NCBI GenBank assembly: GCA_001466705.2
Contig: LATX02000013.1
Coordinates: 124,001 to 188,000, forward strand
Source: Moniliophthora roreri
Taxonomy: Eukaryota; Basidiomycota; Agaricomycetes; Agaricales; Marasmiaceae
Direction of reading: 5' to 3'
Length of the DNA: 64,000 nt
The notes under the pieces were generated by a model. The model saw only the letters and a list, made by a program, of their open reading frames with translations, did no database searches and was not told where the DNA came from. Below, piece by piece: positions 48,204 through 61,086 of this stretch (positions within the stretch are counted from its first letter, which is position 1; each line of letters starts with the position of its first letter). A program made the position numbers and the translations under genes.

Positions 48204-49599
48204 TCAGAATGGGATACCAGCATGCTTTCCTTCAAAGCTTCTCTCTACATACTCAGGCCAACTGGGCTTGTAGTTATCAGTCAACTCCCTCTGAAAGCAA
48301 TTTTGCTGTCTAGACCAAGGTCCTCTTCCTTGCCTCCCCATATTTGCAATGTCTGGCAGTGTCTCTTTAATATAACAATCAACACTAGATTTGTCCTCAG
48401 GTTGAATCAGCACATCATAATCAGTGGGCTTGACACTCTTCCTAGCTTCACAGGCACCACTGTCCTCTCACAGCCCATATTCATGAACCTGTAATATAAT
48501 CATAGAATTCTACTTCCCCAATGTAACCTAATGGACCTACAGCAACACAAGTATTTTCACAGATGCAATATCAATTGAATTCAAACCCAGTTGCAAACCC
48601 ATATCCATGAAATGCCACCTGCATAAATGTTCAATGGATAGAGAAGGAAAGATGTGGGCCCTTCTTGGAATGTCTCTTGAATGGGACATGTGAATAGTGA
48701 TGAGACAAATATGGTAAAGAGGCTCATGGTGGTTTGGTTTTTTACATGCATATGTGTATTTCCTTTCTCACCTCTATCAGTTTTTGGAGGTGAAGAAACA
48801 TGCAGGTGTTAGCCAAAACCATCTGTTAACCACATTTTCAGCTACCCAACATTGCTGTTACTCATAAATTCATCAAACAATGACCTCTCAACCCCAGGAG
48901 CAGCTTGACTGAGCTTCTACAACATGTCAGGTACCTAGAAGTCAAGCATGCCCAGAATCACAATATTACATACATAGTACCATTTCTCAAATTTCTGAAG
49001 TCACACCTACTTCTCTCAAGCTATTTACACCTCTGCATTTGAGCCAATATACTGTTGTTTGTATATGGTCAATGCTTATAAGTTGTCACAGTAACTTGAC
49101 CCAAGTTGTGTTGTTGATGCTATGTTCTGTATTTGTTGCCCAGGTTTGGCCTTCAATATTACCTTAGTCTTCCAAAGATTCTTATAATGCTGAACACACT
49201 CAATCTGCAATTGTGATGATGTAGGCAAACAGAAGATGTGAGCTGACCATTCTTAGTATGTGAAGCAGGGATATAATTCACAAGTGCATATAAATGAAGT
49301 AAATAGTGAAGAAAAATTAAATTACTCCAGCTAGTTAAGACATGTTCAGCAAGGGCAAGTGCTGATATCTAATCCAGGAAATACTGTCCATAGCCAGCTC
49401 AGTCCTGACTTGTCTAATTTGAGTATATTCAGCTTATGTTGTGTAATTGCATTAGCAAATCAAACACCTAATGATTATAGCAGAAAATGAGCGAAATAGA
49501 TGATTATGGCCAAAATACATTATTACCCATTTTGGCCTTGGTAATGGCAGAAAACAGACTCTGCCTAGTGATCATGGAAGATCATGAGAGGAAATGGAT

Positions 49600-49771
49600 G
49601 AGCACCCATTTCCACTATGATTGTCCATTTTCATGAAAATCAGCCAGCCAGAGAAAATATATACTGCTACCTGACAGAGATGAACTGGTGACACCACAGT
49701 CACTTTGTCCTCTGATACAGGGCCACAGCCCACAACATAACCACTGTGCCAAACTGCCATATAACATCTTG
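49600..49771 (-). mobile_element. tRNA-derived SINE, minus copy
   Basis: On the minus strand an exact A-box match (tggcacagtgg) and a weak B-box (cagttcatctctg) are followed by the same body as the copy at 49998-50180. The two copies form an inverted pair about 225 bp apart. Confidence 0.65.
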
Positions 49772-49997
49772 CTGTATCCAATACAATATATCCCCTTTGC
49801 TCTACACCTATTCAGAGAAAACCTGCATCCCCCTGGCCTTGGCTAGTATTTTTATCAGTCAGAACATTAATTAATCTCTCTACCATATAGACCCCTCTCT
49901 CTGTGTCTTAGAAGGTAGAAAAAAATTGAGTCTTATGATCTTCTATTTTCTTCTATTTTTGCCCATAATCAGCAACTGAGATTATTTCTGCTCCAGT

Positions 49998-50180
49998 AAG
50001 ATGTTATATGGCAGTTTGGCATAGTGGTTATGCTGTGGCCCTGTATCAGAGGACAAAGTGACTGTAGTGTCACCAGTTCAACTCTGACAGGTAGCAGTAT
50101 ATATTTTCTCTGGCCAGCTGATTTTCATGAAAATGAGTGATCATGGGCAAAATGGACAATCATGGTGGAAATAGGTGATC
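49998..50180 (+). mobile_element. tRNA-derived SINE, plus copy
   Basis: A-box tggcatagtgg at 50017-50027 and a weak B-box agttcaactct at 50075-50085. The body matches the inverted copy at 49600-49771. It differs from the SINE at 37331. Confidence 0.65.
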
Positions 50181-50297
50181 TTCTATTTTCTTCTATTTTT
50201 GCCTGTGATCAGCAACTGAAATCATTTTCCCTCATTTTCTGCTATGCTCATCCATAATCAGCAACCAAAATCATTTTCACTCATTTTCTGCTATGCT

Positions 50298-50887
50298 TGT
50301 TACGTTACTTGCACAGCAACGACAACAACTCAACAACACTAAGACAAAGTGTCGCTGAGTTTAAAGGTTCAAGTTCGAGTTCACTCAGATAAACTGAGGT
50401 TTAGAGGGTTTGGTCATTGGCTAAAGACACAAGTGAATTAACTAGGTCAAGCTAGAGAGCTATGACCTGTTCTCTATCTACTTATACATCCATCATATCT
50501 ACTTGTTTATACTGCTGTAGACCTAGAAGAATGTAGAAGATAGACTGTTCAAGTAAAAGAAAGAACATAAGAGAATATTAAGGAAACAACAGATGATTAT
50601 GAGATTATTGTGGTCTTGTAGTACAAAGGCTGAGGTAGATGGAAAAGGGAACTGGGAAGGCATATATGTCCAAATGAAGAGGAAGCATATGATCTTTCCT
50701 GTAATATGATCAGTGATCTGAACAAGAACATGTTCAGCATGTTTTGATAGTGAAAAATAGAGAATCATCAACAAAAGGCTATGGAATATCCCAGGAAAGT
50801 CTATGGAATAAGAAAGAAGTATGGATCATGTGAAAAGCATGTGATGGGAATAATGTCATATCAAGAGGAAAATAAGAAATTGTAACA
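50298..50887. mobile_element. Solo LTR, 590 bp
   Basis: It starts TGTTACGTTACTTGC and ends aaattgtaaca, with the 5-bp duplication atgct on both sides (50293-50297 and 50888-50892). Its ends match the gypsy LTR at 28851, but the body is different, so it is a related family. It is inserted within a short repeated motif (tcattttctgctatgct). Confidence 0.9.
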
Positions 50888-51251
50888 ATGCTCATCCATG
50901 ATCAGCAACCAAAATCATTTTTTCTCATTATCTGCTATGCTCAACAATGGAAATCATTTTTGTTTATGATACTCTATGACACAGACCAAAATAGATTATC
51001 ATTCATGCTCAATAGCTGCATGATTTGCTGATGTAGAAGCAGCACATAAACATACCTTCTTTGTTAGTGCTCAGTTCAACTACTTTTTCAAATCTATCTT
51101 CCTTACTTCTTGATTTGACAATCTCAAGCTCTGGGAACCCCAAATATCATGCAAGGTCAGCAGTCATGGGGTCAAACCCTTGAGCAACTTGCCAGTTGCT
51201 TATAGCATGGCATGTTGATTCTGACCACAAAGTTAAGGGATAAGAATAACA

Positions 51252-52291
51252 CTATGGTAGTATGAGGCTTGCAGTCAGCTCAAGACCTATTTCCTTCTGT
51301 TTGTCATCCAGTATCTCTGATTGTCCAGTTTTATCAAAAGACCAAAAGTGGGTACAACCTGTCTCCCATGCCATGAGTTCAGATATTGTGGTCACATGAA
51401 CCAGGTATATGAATAGATAGATGGGTTTGATAACCTCCTTTGTAGTGTCACACAGGTTGAAAAGCTCAGCCAGGCCATCGTACTGGACACCTATAGAACT
51501 GTGAAGACTGAGACTAGGAGGCTGGAGCATGACTGTATAGGCAAATGAGTACCACATCTTGTTCGAAGGAAAATACCCTAACTTACCAATCTTGTCAGTG
51601 CTTTCTACACCATTTGCAATGTGTGGTAATTGTGCCATAAGTGCTTCTTCAAGAGGTGGGTAATTCCATTTCTAACCATAGTACTCCCTTTTGATGGTCA
51701 ATCTTGTTGAATCTTGAGTTAATTCCAAGCTGTAGTGAATGTCACATCAACAACAAACTGGAATGGGAGCAATCTGAATCACCATGTTAGTCCACCTTTG
51801 AGTAATGTTCCATAGACATCAGGACACTCTGATCTCCAATACCATCCATCTGTAGACATTGGAGGATACTGCACTATTGGCTCTAATTTCCCTGAGTATA
51901 TGGTTGTGAAGTCTAGCCCTCTGATGATATTCATCACATCACTGGGGACACTGTGGGGTCTCCTGCCGAGCCATAGGGATTCCAGGTAGTGCTGTCGCCA
52001 GCGAGAAGTCTGATTATCATCATAAGAGATATCCTTCATGATTTGCAGAAACAGTGTGACCATGCCTACAAACATGCATGCCATTGCAGCTTGATATATA
52101 ACCACGTAGTCCATAGGGGATCCTTGGTCAGAAAAGTATCTGAACAAGACATCTTGGTTTAGCATGTCTGTTGTCCTCACTACAACTCCGACAAGATCAT
52201 ATATAATGTAGCACCCCCGGGCCCACGCGCAAGGAAGATATGGCCCTATGGAACCACTGACAATTTTTCCGGTCGAAGTGTCCATCCACAA
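51252..52291 (-). CDS. Unrecognised ORF pair across the island boundary
   Basis: An ORF from 52291 to 51779 (170 aa, MWMDTSTGKIVSGSIGPYLP...) and another from 51638 to 51252 (128 aa) lie on the same strand. The first looks coding (W-rich, ending DGWYWRSECPDVYG), but I recognise no domain. It resembles the C-terminal regions of F-box-type Agaricomycete proteins only loosely. CG dinucleotides are frequent in its first half and vanish below about 51950. The 3' half may already be decayed. Exon structure cannot be settled. Confidence 0.4.
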
Positions 52292-52745
52292 CTCTTCCCA
52301 GTGAACACAGCCTAGTCTTTCCTACAGAATTTATGAGCTCCCAAATGAATATGTATGTATCACGGGCTGACCGCTAGATAAGAAATGTATATGTGCGTCC
52401 AGAATGAATCTGGATTGTAAAAATGCGCCAAGGGCAGCAACTCTGCAAATACGCGTTATGTATTGAGCAAACAAACATTGACATTGTACCAATGAAGCGA
52501 AAGATGTAACACACTGCTATAAAACACGAGAGAAGGTATTTCAGAAGAATTGATGCCGAGAAGTTGGAAGGAATTCGCACTCCTGATACCGGTCAACATT
52601 AGAAGTGAACATTGGGGTTAATGGAAAGATCACATACAGCAACTGCGACTAGGTACGGAAATCCTTCTTCCATGCCTGTTTGGGGATGCGATGAGGATGG
52701 AGAACCAGCCGAGCAAGGATTGCTCACAGTGCGAGCCTTTCGACC

Positions 52746-53046
52746 TCAATACGCCACAACTGTTACTTTCGAACTCTTTCCTTCCAGTACAGCAGTGAAG
52801 ATGGTTCGTTTCACGTTCTTAAGCGATTCCAATTGAGATACATGTAGTTTCTGTTTCCGTTCGCAATCTGAGTAAGGCTGTTCGTCTAGTTCCTGAAGGA
52901 CGCGAATGTTTCCCCGAATGACTTCTTGAAACTTCATGTAGGACATTGTAAGTTAAAGCTCGAAGAGAAGACGACGAAAACACACCTGAGTCAACTCCTT
53001 GTCTATACCACCACGTTTTTTGACTTTCTTCGCCGGAACGGAGAAC
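52746..53046 (-). CDS. Possible small gene, 3' exons only
   Basis: Two exons can be read: one ending at 52986 (PAKKVKKRGGIDKELTQ) and one at 52931-52746 (FQEVIRGNIRVLQELDEQPY, ending VTVVAY). They are joined by a 54-nt GT-AG intron. The upstream exon is not clear; an ORF from 53209 may contribute. The product would be short, charged and helical. I do not recognise it. Confidence 0.4.
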
Positions 53047-53959
53047 CTGCAATTAACATAGAGTACTGATCTCCTCCTACATTGTTTGTAGCATTGCCTT
53101 CAAGTCTGAGCAGACTGGTGGTGGGGGTAGGCGCTAGTCGGCATTGGGAAGCTGTGTGAACCAGTGAGTGTGACCTTCGAAACAGGCTTTGGGCGTCCGC
53201 GTCAATCATAAAGGCGTCGAGATGGTCAGGGAAATCTTGTAATTATCTCTATTGCTGTTGAGGGCAACTATACATAAAAGGGAGAACGAAAGGTCTGCAG
53301 CAAAGGCTAGCGCCGGGATAGAATGCGAAACAACAACTAAAACGAGTAGCCAAAACTAGAGGCGAACACACCATCACAGTTCGACCGCATTCCTGCCCTC
53401 ATTATTCTCCTTTCAATTTGTCCAAAGTCACTTCTTGCAGAGTAGACGGTAAGCATTCAAAGGGCCCTGAGGTACAGTACATAGTAGTGATTTATGAGTA
53501 TCTGTCAGCCGGAATTCAGTATTAGTCTCTCATACGAACCTGTCGAACGCATCGTAGATCCCTAATAGTAATGCTCCGGTAATATATCCGACTGCTTCTC
53601 TTGTTTTCCACAGGACAGTGTAACTTGCCGGGATTTTTGGCGTAAAGGTGCGAGGGCAACAAGCGCGATCGGAGTTATGTAGCGCACGCACGGATTTAGG
53701 CGCCAGCAACATCGCCCCCGTCATGTATTCATGCATCACGGTTGATCCTTTCTCACTCTGACATTTGTGTTTCAGCCAAGGTTGGGTGCGTTACACGTGG
53801 CAGGGAAACCATCTCGACGAACAAAACATCGCCCGACCCCCCATAAGCACTTGCAAGAAGCCATACTATTTCGTTGAATCGTAAGTCCATGGTATTCTAT
53901 GTTCTCGAAATCGTTCTCAATAACCCGGGTCGAATTCTTCATTTCTTAGATACAGAACC

Positions 53960-55744
53960 ATGGCTACGACATCCAAAGGCAAAATGAAAGCTACTAATGA
54001 CCCCATACTCCTCTGCGAACGATGTCACCACGAATTCCTCCCTTATGCCGCATACCCCTCGGTGGATTTCCAAGCTCTACGATTAACACGTATACCCTCA
54101 GAAGAAGATCGCTGGAGAAATCTTGCTTTTATCGAAGAGGAAGAAGGGGAGATTGCTCGAATTGACCAGGAGGTTGGGAGGCTTTACCATTTGATTCATC
54201 GTCTCGAAGCCACCAGAAGGGTGCTACGCAGGAAAATTGACGAACGTCGTAGCTTGCTATCCTCAATACGCAAAATTCCTCTCGAGATTTGGGGACAGAT
54301 TTTTACCCCAGTTTGTTTTGCCCAAGATTACACACTCCTCGTGTATTTAAATGAATCGAAACCCTACATTTACTCTCCTACACAACAGCTTTCGTTGGTT
54401 TGTTCTCAATGGAGGGATAATATCAATATGCTGCCTCATCTCTGGTCGGCCATCAGCATTGATATGCACCTCCTCTACATCGATATTCGACCTCTCCTCG
54501 AATTATATCTCAATAATTCGGGTGAATACCACCTCAAAGTTCGGATACAATACTCTGGTACATACCTCTCGAACGACGAATACCGTGAACCTGTATTGAC
54601 AGGACACGCAACCGTCGCTCTTCAGGTCCTTATGAAGGAAATGTCCCGATTCGCGGAATTAGAGTTGCATATGAATATGCCAGAATCATGGATCTATCAA
54701 CCAGACTTTCTCCACAACACCACTTTCCCTTATTTGCGCTCATTTCGCAATCATACAGAGCCCGTACCAGGCATGAGGGAGGATACATCGAGGTTTTGGG
54801 AAGCGATTCAAACGGCTCCGCTATTAACGGATGCGTTCACGCTGAGCGTTGTGGATGATTTCTTCATGCTTCCGTATTGGCAGTTGACGAGACTTGCACT
54901 TGAGAGTATAAAGGTGAACCATTTGGTTCAACTTTTAGGGATTTGTCCGAATCTCGAGTCAATACTCGTCCAGGAGCTAGGGAAATCACGGTCGACTGGG
55001 GAACAGCTGGCGCCGGTGACGGTACCATGTCTACAAAGCTTGGTTATCGGACTCAAGGAACGCTTGATGCCTAACGACCTGTCGCCGTTGTTCATCGCAC
55101 TCACGCTTCCTTCGCTGGTCAACCTCGAGATCGTGAACAACGCCAAAGTCGACTCGGGCAGGGTAGTCGAGTGGACGCCTTCATTGAATGAAATGCTTCG
55201 CCGGTCTCCGTGTCGTTTGGAGAGACTGGCATTGTATTTCCCGCAGCAGTACTTTGCGTATAGCTTCTTGCACGCGATAAACGAGATTTTGCAAGATGCG
55301 AAGCATTTGAAACGACTTATGATTGCTATAAAGGGCTGTCCGAATCGGAATCAGCCTGCAGCTGCCGCCCTGGACCTGCTTATGAAGTTGACTGTGCCTT
55401 CGGGTGTGCGCAACCAGACAATCCCGGCACCCAAATTGACCCATCTTGCGCTTGATGTTTGCGATGGTGTCTCATTTGCGAGGGAACTGAGCCACGCGGA
55501 GATTCTGATTAACATGGTCGAGTCTCGGAGTAGAGTTGAACTTTTTCTTGGGGGGCTAGAGGAAGAAGTTAGGCCGCTGCAATACGTTCACGTATCGATT
55601 GTCAATCCAAGGTTAGCGAGAAGGAACGGTCAAGTAGCTGAATGGCATCCGTTCTTTAGGCCTCCGTTGCGTGATAGAGTCCTGGCGCTGGAACAGATGG
55701 GGTCGTTGTGTTTCCTGGAGTGTGTCGAAAAGCTTGATACATAG
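53960..55744 (+). CDS. F-box-like protein
   Basis: A single exon of 594 aa. The start is followed by a Cys pair (LLCERCHHEF) and a heptad-like helix (about residues 45-90, EEEEGEIARIDQEV then LIHRLEATRRVLRRKIDERR). The F-box-like segment IRKIPLEIWGQIF and LSLVCSQWRDNINMLPHLWSAI follows, in the order typical of Agaricomycete F-box proteins. The long C-terminal part is leucine-rich. Such proteins usually recruit substrates to SCF ubiquitin ligases; the substrate is unknown. Sequence and codon content look intact and CpG is normal. Confidence 0.8.
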   Translation: MATTSKGKMKATNDPILLCERCHHEFLPYAAYPSVDFQALRLTRIPSEEDRWRNLAFIEEEEGEIARIDQEVGRLYHLIHRLEATRRVLRRKIDERRSLLSSIRKIPLEIWGQIFTPVCFAQDYTLLVYLNESKPYIYSPTQQLSLVCSQWRDNINMLPHLWSAISIDMHLLYIDIRPLLELYLNNSGEYHLKVRIQYSGTYLSNDEYREPVLTGHATVALQVLMKEMSRFAELELHMNMPESWIYQPDFLHNTTFPYLRSFRNHTEPVPGMREDTSRFWEAIQTAPLLTDAFTLSVVDDFFMLPYWQLTRLALESIKVNHLVQLLGICPNLESILVQELGKSRSTGEQLAPVTVPCLQSLVIGLKERLMPNDLSPLFIALTLPSLVNLEIVNNAKVDSGRVVEWTPSLNEMLRRSPCRLERLALYFPQQYFAYSFLHAINEILQDAKHLKRLMIAIKGCPNRNQPAAAALDLLMKLTVPSGVRNQTIPAPKLTHLALDVCDGVSFARELSHAEILINMVESRSRVELFLGGLEEEVRPLQYVHVSIVNPRLARRNGQVAEWHPFFRPPLRDRVLALEQMGSLCFLECVEKLDT

Positions 55745-56140
55745 GGGGGTGGCGCTCGTAACCGCTAACGACTGGGGCTGACACGAGGTGGATACGAGAC
55801 TGACATTTAGCGAAAAGCAACCCTGGATGCCCTGATTGAACATCCGACAAGCCCGGATACAGTGGCTGGATCGAAATGGACTCGGATTGAAGTTGAGTTC
55901 TGCATATGTATATATTCCCTTGCATTCAAATAGACTGGAGGAGATACCATTGGACAGAGAACTGAAGTGAATAAGCAAATGACGATTGCTGGTGGAGGTA
56001 GTCGGGAAGAATCGGATAAGGTGGGAAGCCGGTACCTCGATCCTGCCGTCATTTGCCGTCACTCGTACGCGTCTTCGGCTGAGTCACTTTTCTAGGTCAC
56101 GCTCGACAGAAGCTTTTTATTCCGCCCCCACTCATTCAAC
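55745..56140. other. Intergenic, no gene seen
   Basis: This is the 3' flank of the F-box gene and the probable promoter of the PPR gene. No TATA box is obvious. Confidence 0.4.
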
Positions 56141-56167
56141 TTGCCCATCACCAATGCACCAGGCAGA

Positions 56168-59100
56168 ATGCTGCCTAAGGTTGCGACTACCATCCTACAT
56201 TCGACTGGCAGAGCTGCCGCAGCAGTTCATACCCAGTCTCACACGATAAGAAATGTCCTACATCCTTCTTCATCTAAGGGCACTACCGGCACAGGTCACG
56301 GCTACTTTAACAGCAATAATAATAATGGCAGTAGAGGTGGCCGATTCACACATGGTTATCATGTACGCGCTTCGATACATCTTTTATCATTCTTCCTGAC
56401 TCCTCCTTCAAGGGTGCATCACGAGCAGTAACTCAGGCAAATCCTAGTCTGGCTGTAGACGATGGAAGCTACGTGCAGATTGAGGAAGAAGAGCCCACCT
56501 TGGCGCCGTTACCCCAAAAACGATCTTTCCATCCTCAGCGCCGTAAATTCCGCAGCGAGAGCCTATCACAGGCGACTCAAGAGCTCCGGCTGGACGTGTT
56601 ACGATCAGTACAGCGAATTCGTAAACATCCTTTCGAGGTTGAAGGTGCTACCAGAAGCACCAGTACTACAGCCTCACAGCATGAGGATCCCCTCACCACC
56701 ATGAAGCCCCCACTGCCTTTGTTACTAGTTGATTCGTTGTCACCAACTGAACCTCAGGCGCCGCAATCTGTATCACCACCTCAGCCGCCTCAGAAGAAGT
56801 CTCCACTTGACGACGTTTTCCGGGACCTCCATGACGCTGCTACTTCCTACGACAAGGAGCACGTGTCGCAGGTCGTATTTTCCTTCTTGACTCAACTTTC
56901 CGCACCCCAAACGCTTCTTACTGCGCCTACTGTCCGTGAATTTGAGTCTGCCATTCTGGCGCTCTACAACACCAGGACAAAAGGCGAACCACTCACCCTT
57001 TTCCATCAAACTTACGATGCCCTTTTGGCACAAGGTCTACTCCCGAACCAGGGCATATGTTTGGTCATGATACAGGCGCTCATGGAACGTGATGAGGAGT
57101 TGGACTTTGCTTTGGGCACACTGGAAAGCAAGAAGAGGTGGCAGGACACGATCGACTTCTTCATGCCGGCGGACAGCTCACCGTTCATCGATGTACGTCC
57201 GAGACAGGACATGAACTCGCGACGCGTGGCTTTGGAGAAGGAGCTACATTCGACGCTCTCGAAGGCTCTCAATCTCTTCCAGATCCTCTCTACGAGCTCG
57301 ACGGAACCTCTATCCGAAAAGACTTTGAAGAGTCTTCTTAGGTCTTGTGCCCTCCACGTCAATGTCACCGGGGCTCTTCAAGTATGGCAAGTGGCTGGAC
57401 CGATGCTCACCATCTCTCCTACCTCCCTGGCATCGATGTACGGGTATCTAATCGAAACCTTCAGCCGCGCAGGACACTTTGTTGAATGCTGCGAGGTTTT
57501 CGACAATTACAGACGGGATCAGATGGCTCAGACGTCTCCAGACGATAGCATAGTCGTCTTCAACTCGATGATCAGCGCGTACTTCCGATGTGGCTCACCC
57601 GACAAGGCGGTAGACCTCCTTCATGAGATGCTCACCTCTGAGTCGACCTCGGTGCCACGGCCTGCGATATCCACGTACACGAACGTCATTTCCGGCTTCT
57701 GTATCGGAGACGCCCCCTCCATTCACTGGAGTCCCCCCAGGATCACGTCTATTTCAACCTCCCCCAGTGCTTCCAAGTCTGTAGATATTGCCACGGCACT
57801 CCTCTGGTTCAATCGTCTGTTGGAACAGCCTCTCTCTGCTTACCGCAAAGGCACCTTCCGACCACTCAAGGGGGGCATACCGACGAGACCGGATCACGTA
57901 TCCTGGAAACTCATGTTGGAGACTTTGGCCAAAGAGATTGTGGCTGATCCATTGAAGGAGATTGAGGGTGTCAGTTTGCTTGACACACTCAACAACCTCT
58001 TTGTCAAACTGGTCGAAGTCTCGGAGCAGGACTCTATACCCGTAATGTCTATACAGCGGATGCAGGTCGTTCGTGCCAACCTTGCTCGCGTCAATACCCT
58101 CCTAGCGGCTGAGGACAACGAGAGGGCCAAACACTACCTCGACTTCCTTCGCCACGTTATAGGAGCTGACATTGGTCCCGGTCCAAGTCGACCTATATGG
58201 GAAGCGTACTTCAAGTTGGGAGAGATGGCTACCGGCATAGACTTTGCGTTGGCAGTCTATGATCGTGAACAAGCGCCCCAGACTTTCCTCATACAGTTCG
58301 CTCACCAGGTCTTCGCCAAAGCTGAAACTGTTCCGCTCAAGCAAGCGTTTGCGATTTTGGACACTTGGGCAAAGTTTGGGTTGACCAAGCGTAACTCGCT
58401 CCAAATTGGTTTGTTGGACTCTTATGCTTCTGAACGAGTATGTGTTTCTTCTTCGGCTATACAGCGAGATTTGTTGCTAATGTTGGTTCTCAGACGAAAG
58501 AGAACGCAAAGGAAACTTTGAAGGCTCTCTCGTTGGAGCAGTGGACCACTCTCGTCGATTATGCCGCGACACACGAGCTAGGAAACCCCGATCGCTGCGT
58601 TAGCGTCGCACAGGTCCTCAGCAACATGACATGGTGCTCCCCGAACTTCACTCTTGCCGACTTCTCTGCAGAGTTGAGGGGTATCATTGTTCAATGTTTC
58701 CTCGTGAAGGAAGGTCCTCGTGATTTCGTTGCAGCCATGCCTGATGGTGCCATGAAGCGTGGACTCTCTGAGGAGCTCGATAAGGCTTTGGCATCACTTC
58801 CTAGTGCAGCCAACGAGGTCGTCAGCGAAGGTAGTCTTAGTGGATCGGATGTTGAGGAAGTTAGTACGGCGCCCACTAGTCCAATCCAGGCGAGCGAAGT
58901 TTACCCAGCATCAACATCTGCTGTTGAGGCGGCATCCTTGGAACAACAGGCCCAGTACACCTCTCTCCCACCGCCACCTCAGAACATCGAGTTCCCCCAT
59001 ATCCCTCAGAACATTCGCATCGATCGCAACTTCACTCGTCAGCTTGATGAGTACATTGGCAAGCGTGTCGCTCACTCGGCTAACCCATCTCCTTTTGCCG

Positions 59101-60588
59101 ACTCCGTGTTCAACACATTCTCCAAGCCACTGTTCTCTCGTCAGATCTCTCCTTCTCCCTACACCCTTTCAAAATTAGCGTGGCTCTTCGGTCGTGCAAA
59201 GCAACTTGACAAGTTGCTTTTTACCTATGCCGTCGGCCAGAGACTTTTGGAGGGAATGGAAAATGACAAGAAGGGACAGAGCGAGAGCTGGCTGGTCATT
59301 GAGAACGGCATGTGTATTGCCTTTGCAAGCATGGGCGAAATGGACAAGGCCAATGTTCACAGGTTGCGCATGTTGGAGCAGGGTGGTGCACCGAGCGCCG
59401 ATGCTTACGCCGGTCTTATCCTTGGTGTTCGAGATACAACTGACGACACTTCCAACGCCGTCAGTTTGTTTAAGGAAGCCATCGAACACGGTGTCAAGCC
59501 CAACCTGTACCTCTTCAATAACGTCATCTCTAAACTTGCCAAGGCACGTAAAGCCAGTGCTGCGCTCGAGCTCTTCCACTCGATGAAGCAACAGAGCCCG
59601 CCTATCGCTCCTTCTGCGATCACGTATGGAGCGGTCATTGGTGCCTGTGCGCGAGTGGGCGACGTAGTCTCTGCCGAAGTCTTGTTCAGGGAGATGACTT
59701 GTCAATGGAACTTCAAGCCCCGAGTCCCTCCGTTCAACACGATGATGCAGCTATATACGACTACGAAGCCGGATCGGGAAAAGACTTTGTGGTATTTCAA
59801 TGAAATGCGGAGGTTGGGTGTTGCACCGACAGAGCATACGTACAAGGTTAGTATACTTGCATTCACATTTGTCCAAACATCTCACTAAGCGGCTATTCTG
59901 GTAGCTCTTGATGGAGGCTTACGCCCTCGACCCCATTGATCTTCCGGCATTACTCCAAACATTCGAAGAGCTGCAGGCGTCCCCCAATCTCAAGGTGTTC
60001 TCGACCCACTATGCAACTCTCATCAACGCGTTTGGCTGCATCCTCAAGGACCTGGATCGTGCCTTGGAGACTTTTACCTCCATCCCCCCGCAAAACCTCG
60101 ACGCTCTCGCCTTTGAAGCCCTCGTTAACGTTCTTGTCGCCCATCGACGAATGGATCTCGTCCCTTCGTACATTACACTCATGAATGAGCGAGGTGTACA
60201 CATGACCGCGTACATCTGCAACGGGCTCATCAAGGGTTACTCAAGTGTGGGTGACATTGACAAGGCTAGGGATATCTTTGAGGGTATGGGTGATCCTCCA
60301 GTTGGAAGGGCAGGATTGTACAACCATGCTCTCCGTGGGGAGAGGGATGAGCTCGAAACTGGCGAACTTCAGGTACCAAGAGCACTTGTTGGTGAGGGCG
60401 TCAACCCCATGGCACCTGTACATCGTGAACCATCGACTTGGGAAGCGATGGTCAGGGCGGAACTTGGTGCTGGTCATCGTGAGCGGGCTATGGCGCTTGT
60501 CGAGCGTATGCAGACAAGGCAATACCCTGAGGCTGTCGTTAATAGAGTTAGAGGTATTATGGTTGACCATTCGCAGGTCTTGCTCTAG
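56168..60588 (+). CDS. Mitochondrial-type pentatricopeptide repeat protein
   Basis: Four exons (56168-56362, 56413-58437, 58494-59846, 59905-60588) give 1418 aa; an in-frame ATG at 56141 would add nine residues. The N-terminus (MLPKVATTILHSTGRAAAAVH) is basic and lacks acids, as expected of a mitochondrial presequence. PPR units are visible, for example VVFNSMISAYFRCGSPDKAV, LYLFNNVISKLAKARKASAA, ITYGAVIGACARVGDVVSAE, FNTMMQLYTTT and ICNGLIKGYSSVGDIDKARD. Fungal PPR proteins of this size stabilise or activate translation of mitochondrial mRNAs. I cannot say which transcript. A Pro/Ser-rich linker lies near residue 150. Confidence 0.88.
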
Positions 60589-61080
60589 GTAAGAGGATTT
60601 CTGCGTACGTTTTTCGAACATTCATACTGACCGCCCGTATAGATGTTCGGTATTTATGTGCACTATCTATCCGGACACGACCTATTATGATCTTTATGAG
60701 GCGCATAACACACCGCTCATTTACATGTTGTCGTTGCTTGCACCACCGAATGTATTATAGCTCTTGCATCGTGTATAATAGCTACCATACCACATTGAAA
60801 AGTACTATACATTATCAGCGATTCAAATAAACGGACCTCTGATTGGAATTGCTTTGTAGGAACCCTTGACTGTCTTTTCTCCCAGCCTTGGTTCATCACT
60901 AAGCTCCTATATATCCGAAGAGCCTGGAAGATTGTACCGGCTGTTGAGCACGTTGAGCGGTTGACTTTGACTCGATCGATCAACCTCCTTTATTTCTATT
61001 CTTAATCATGGGTAACGCCTCTATAGCATTAATAGCTCAACGACGGCCTATTGATAGTACACTGTCAAGATCTCTGTTGC
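60589..61080. other. Intergenic, no gene seen
   Basis: No supported ORF, repeat or RNA gene. Confidence 0.4.
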
Positions 61081-61086
61081 TATAAA
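61081..61086 (+). promoter_or_regulatory. TATA box
   Basis: TATAAA lies 91 bp before the small ORF at 61172, with a pyrimidine-rich leader between them. Confidence 0.55.

Larger units (their letters stand above)
22872..51950. other. CpG-depleted repeat island (about 29 kb)
   Basis: Long stretches here hold almost no CG dinucleotides, whereas both flanks hold many. The content is nested transposons and gene relics listed separately. Segments where I recognise nothing include 22999-23640, 24080-25050, 25510-26160, 27990-28845, 36170-37315, 37704-38769, 43380-45060, 45450-46438, 48204-49560 and 50893-51250. The decay pattern is that of cytosine methylation followed by deamination; methylation itself is inferred. 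Confidence 0.8.
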
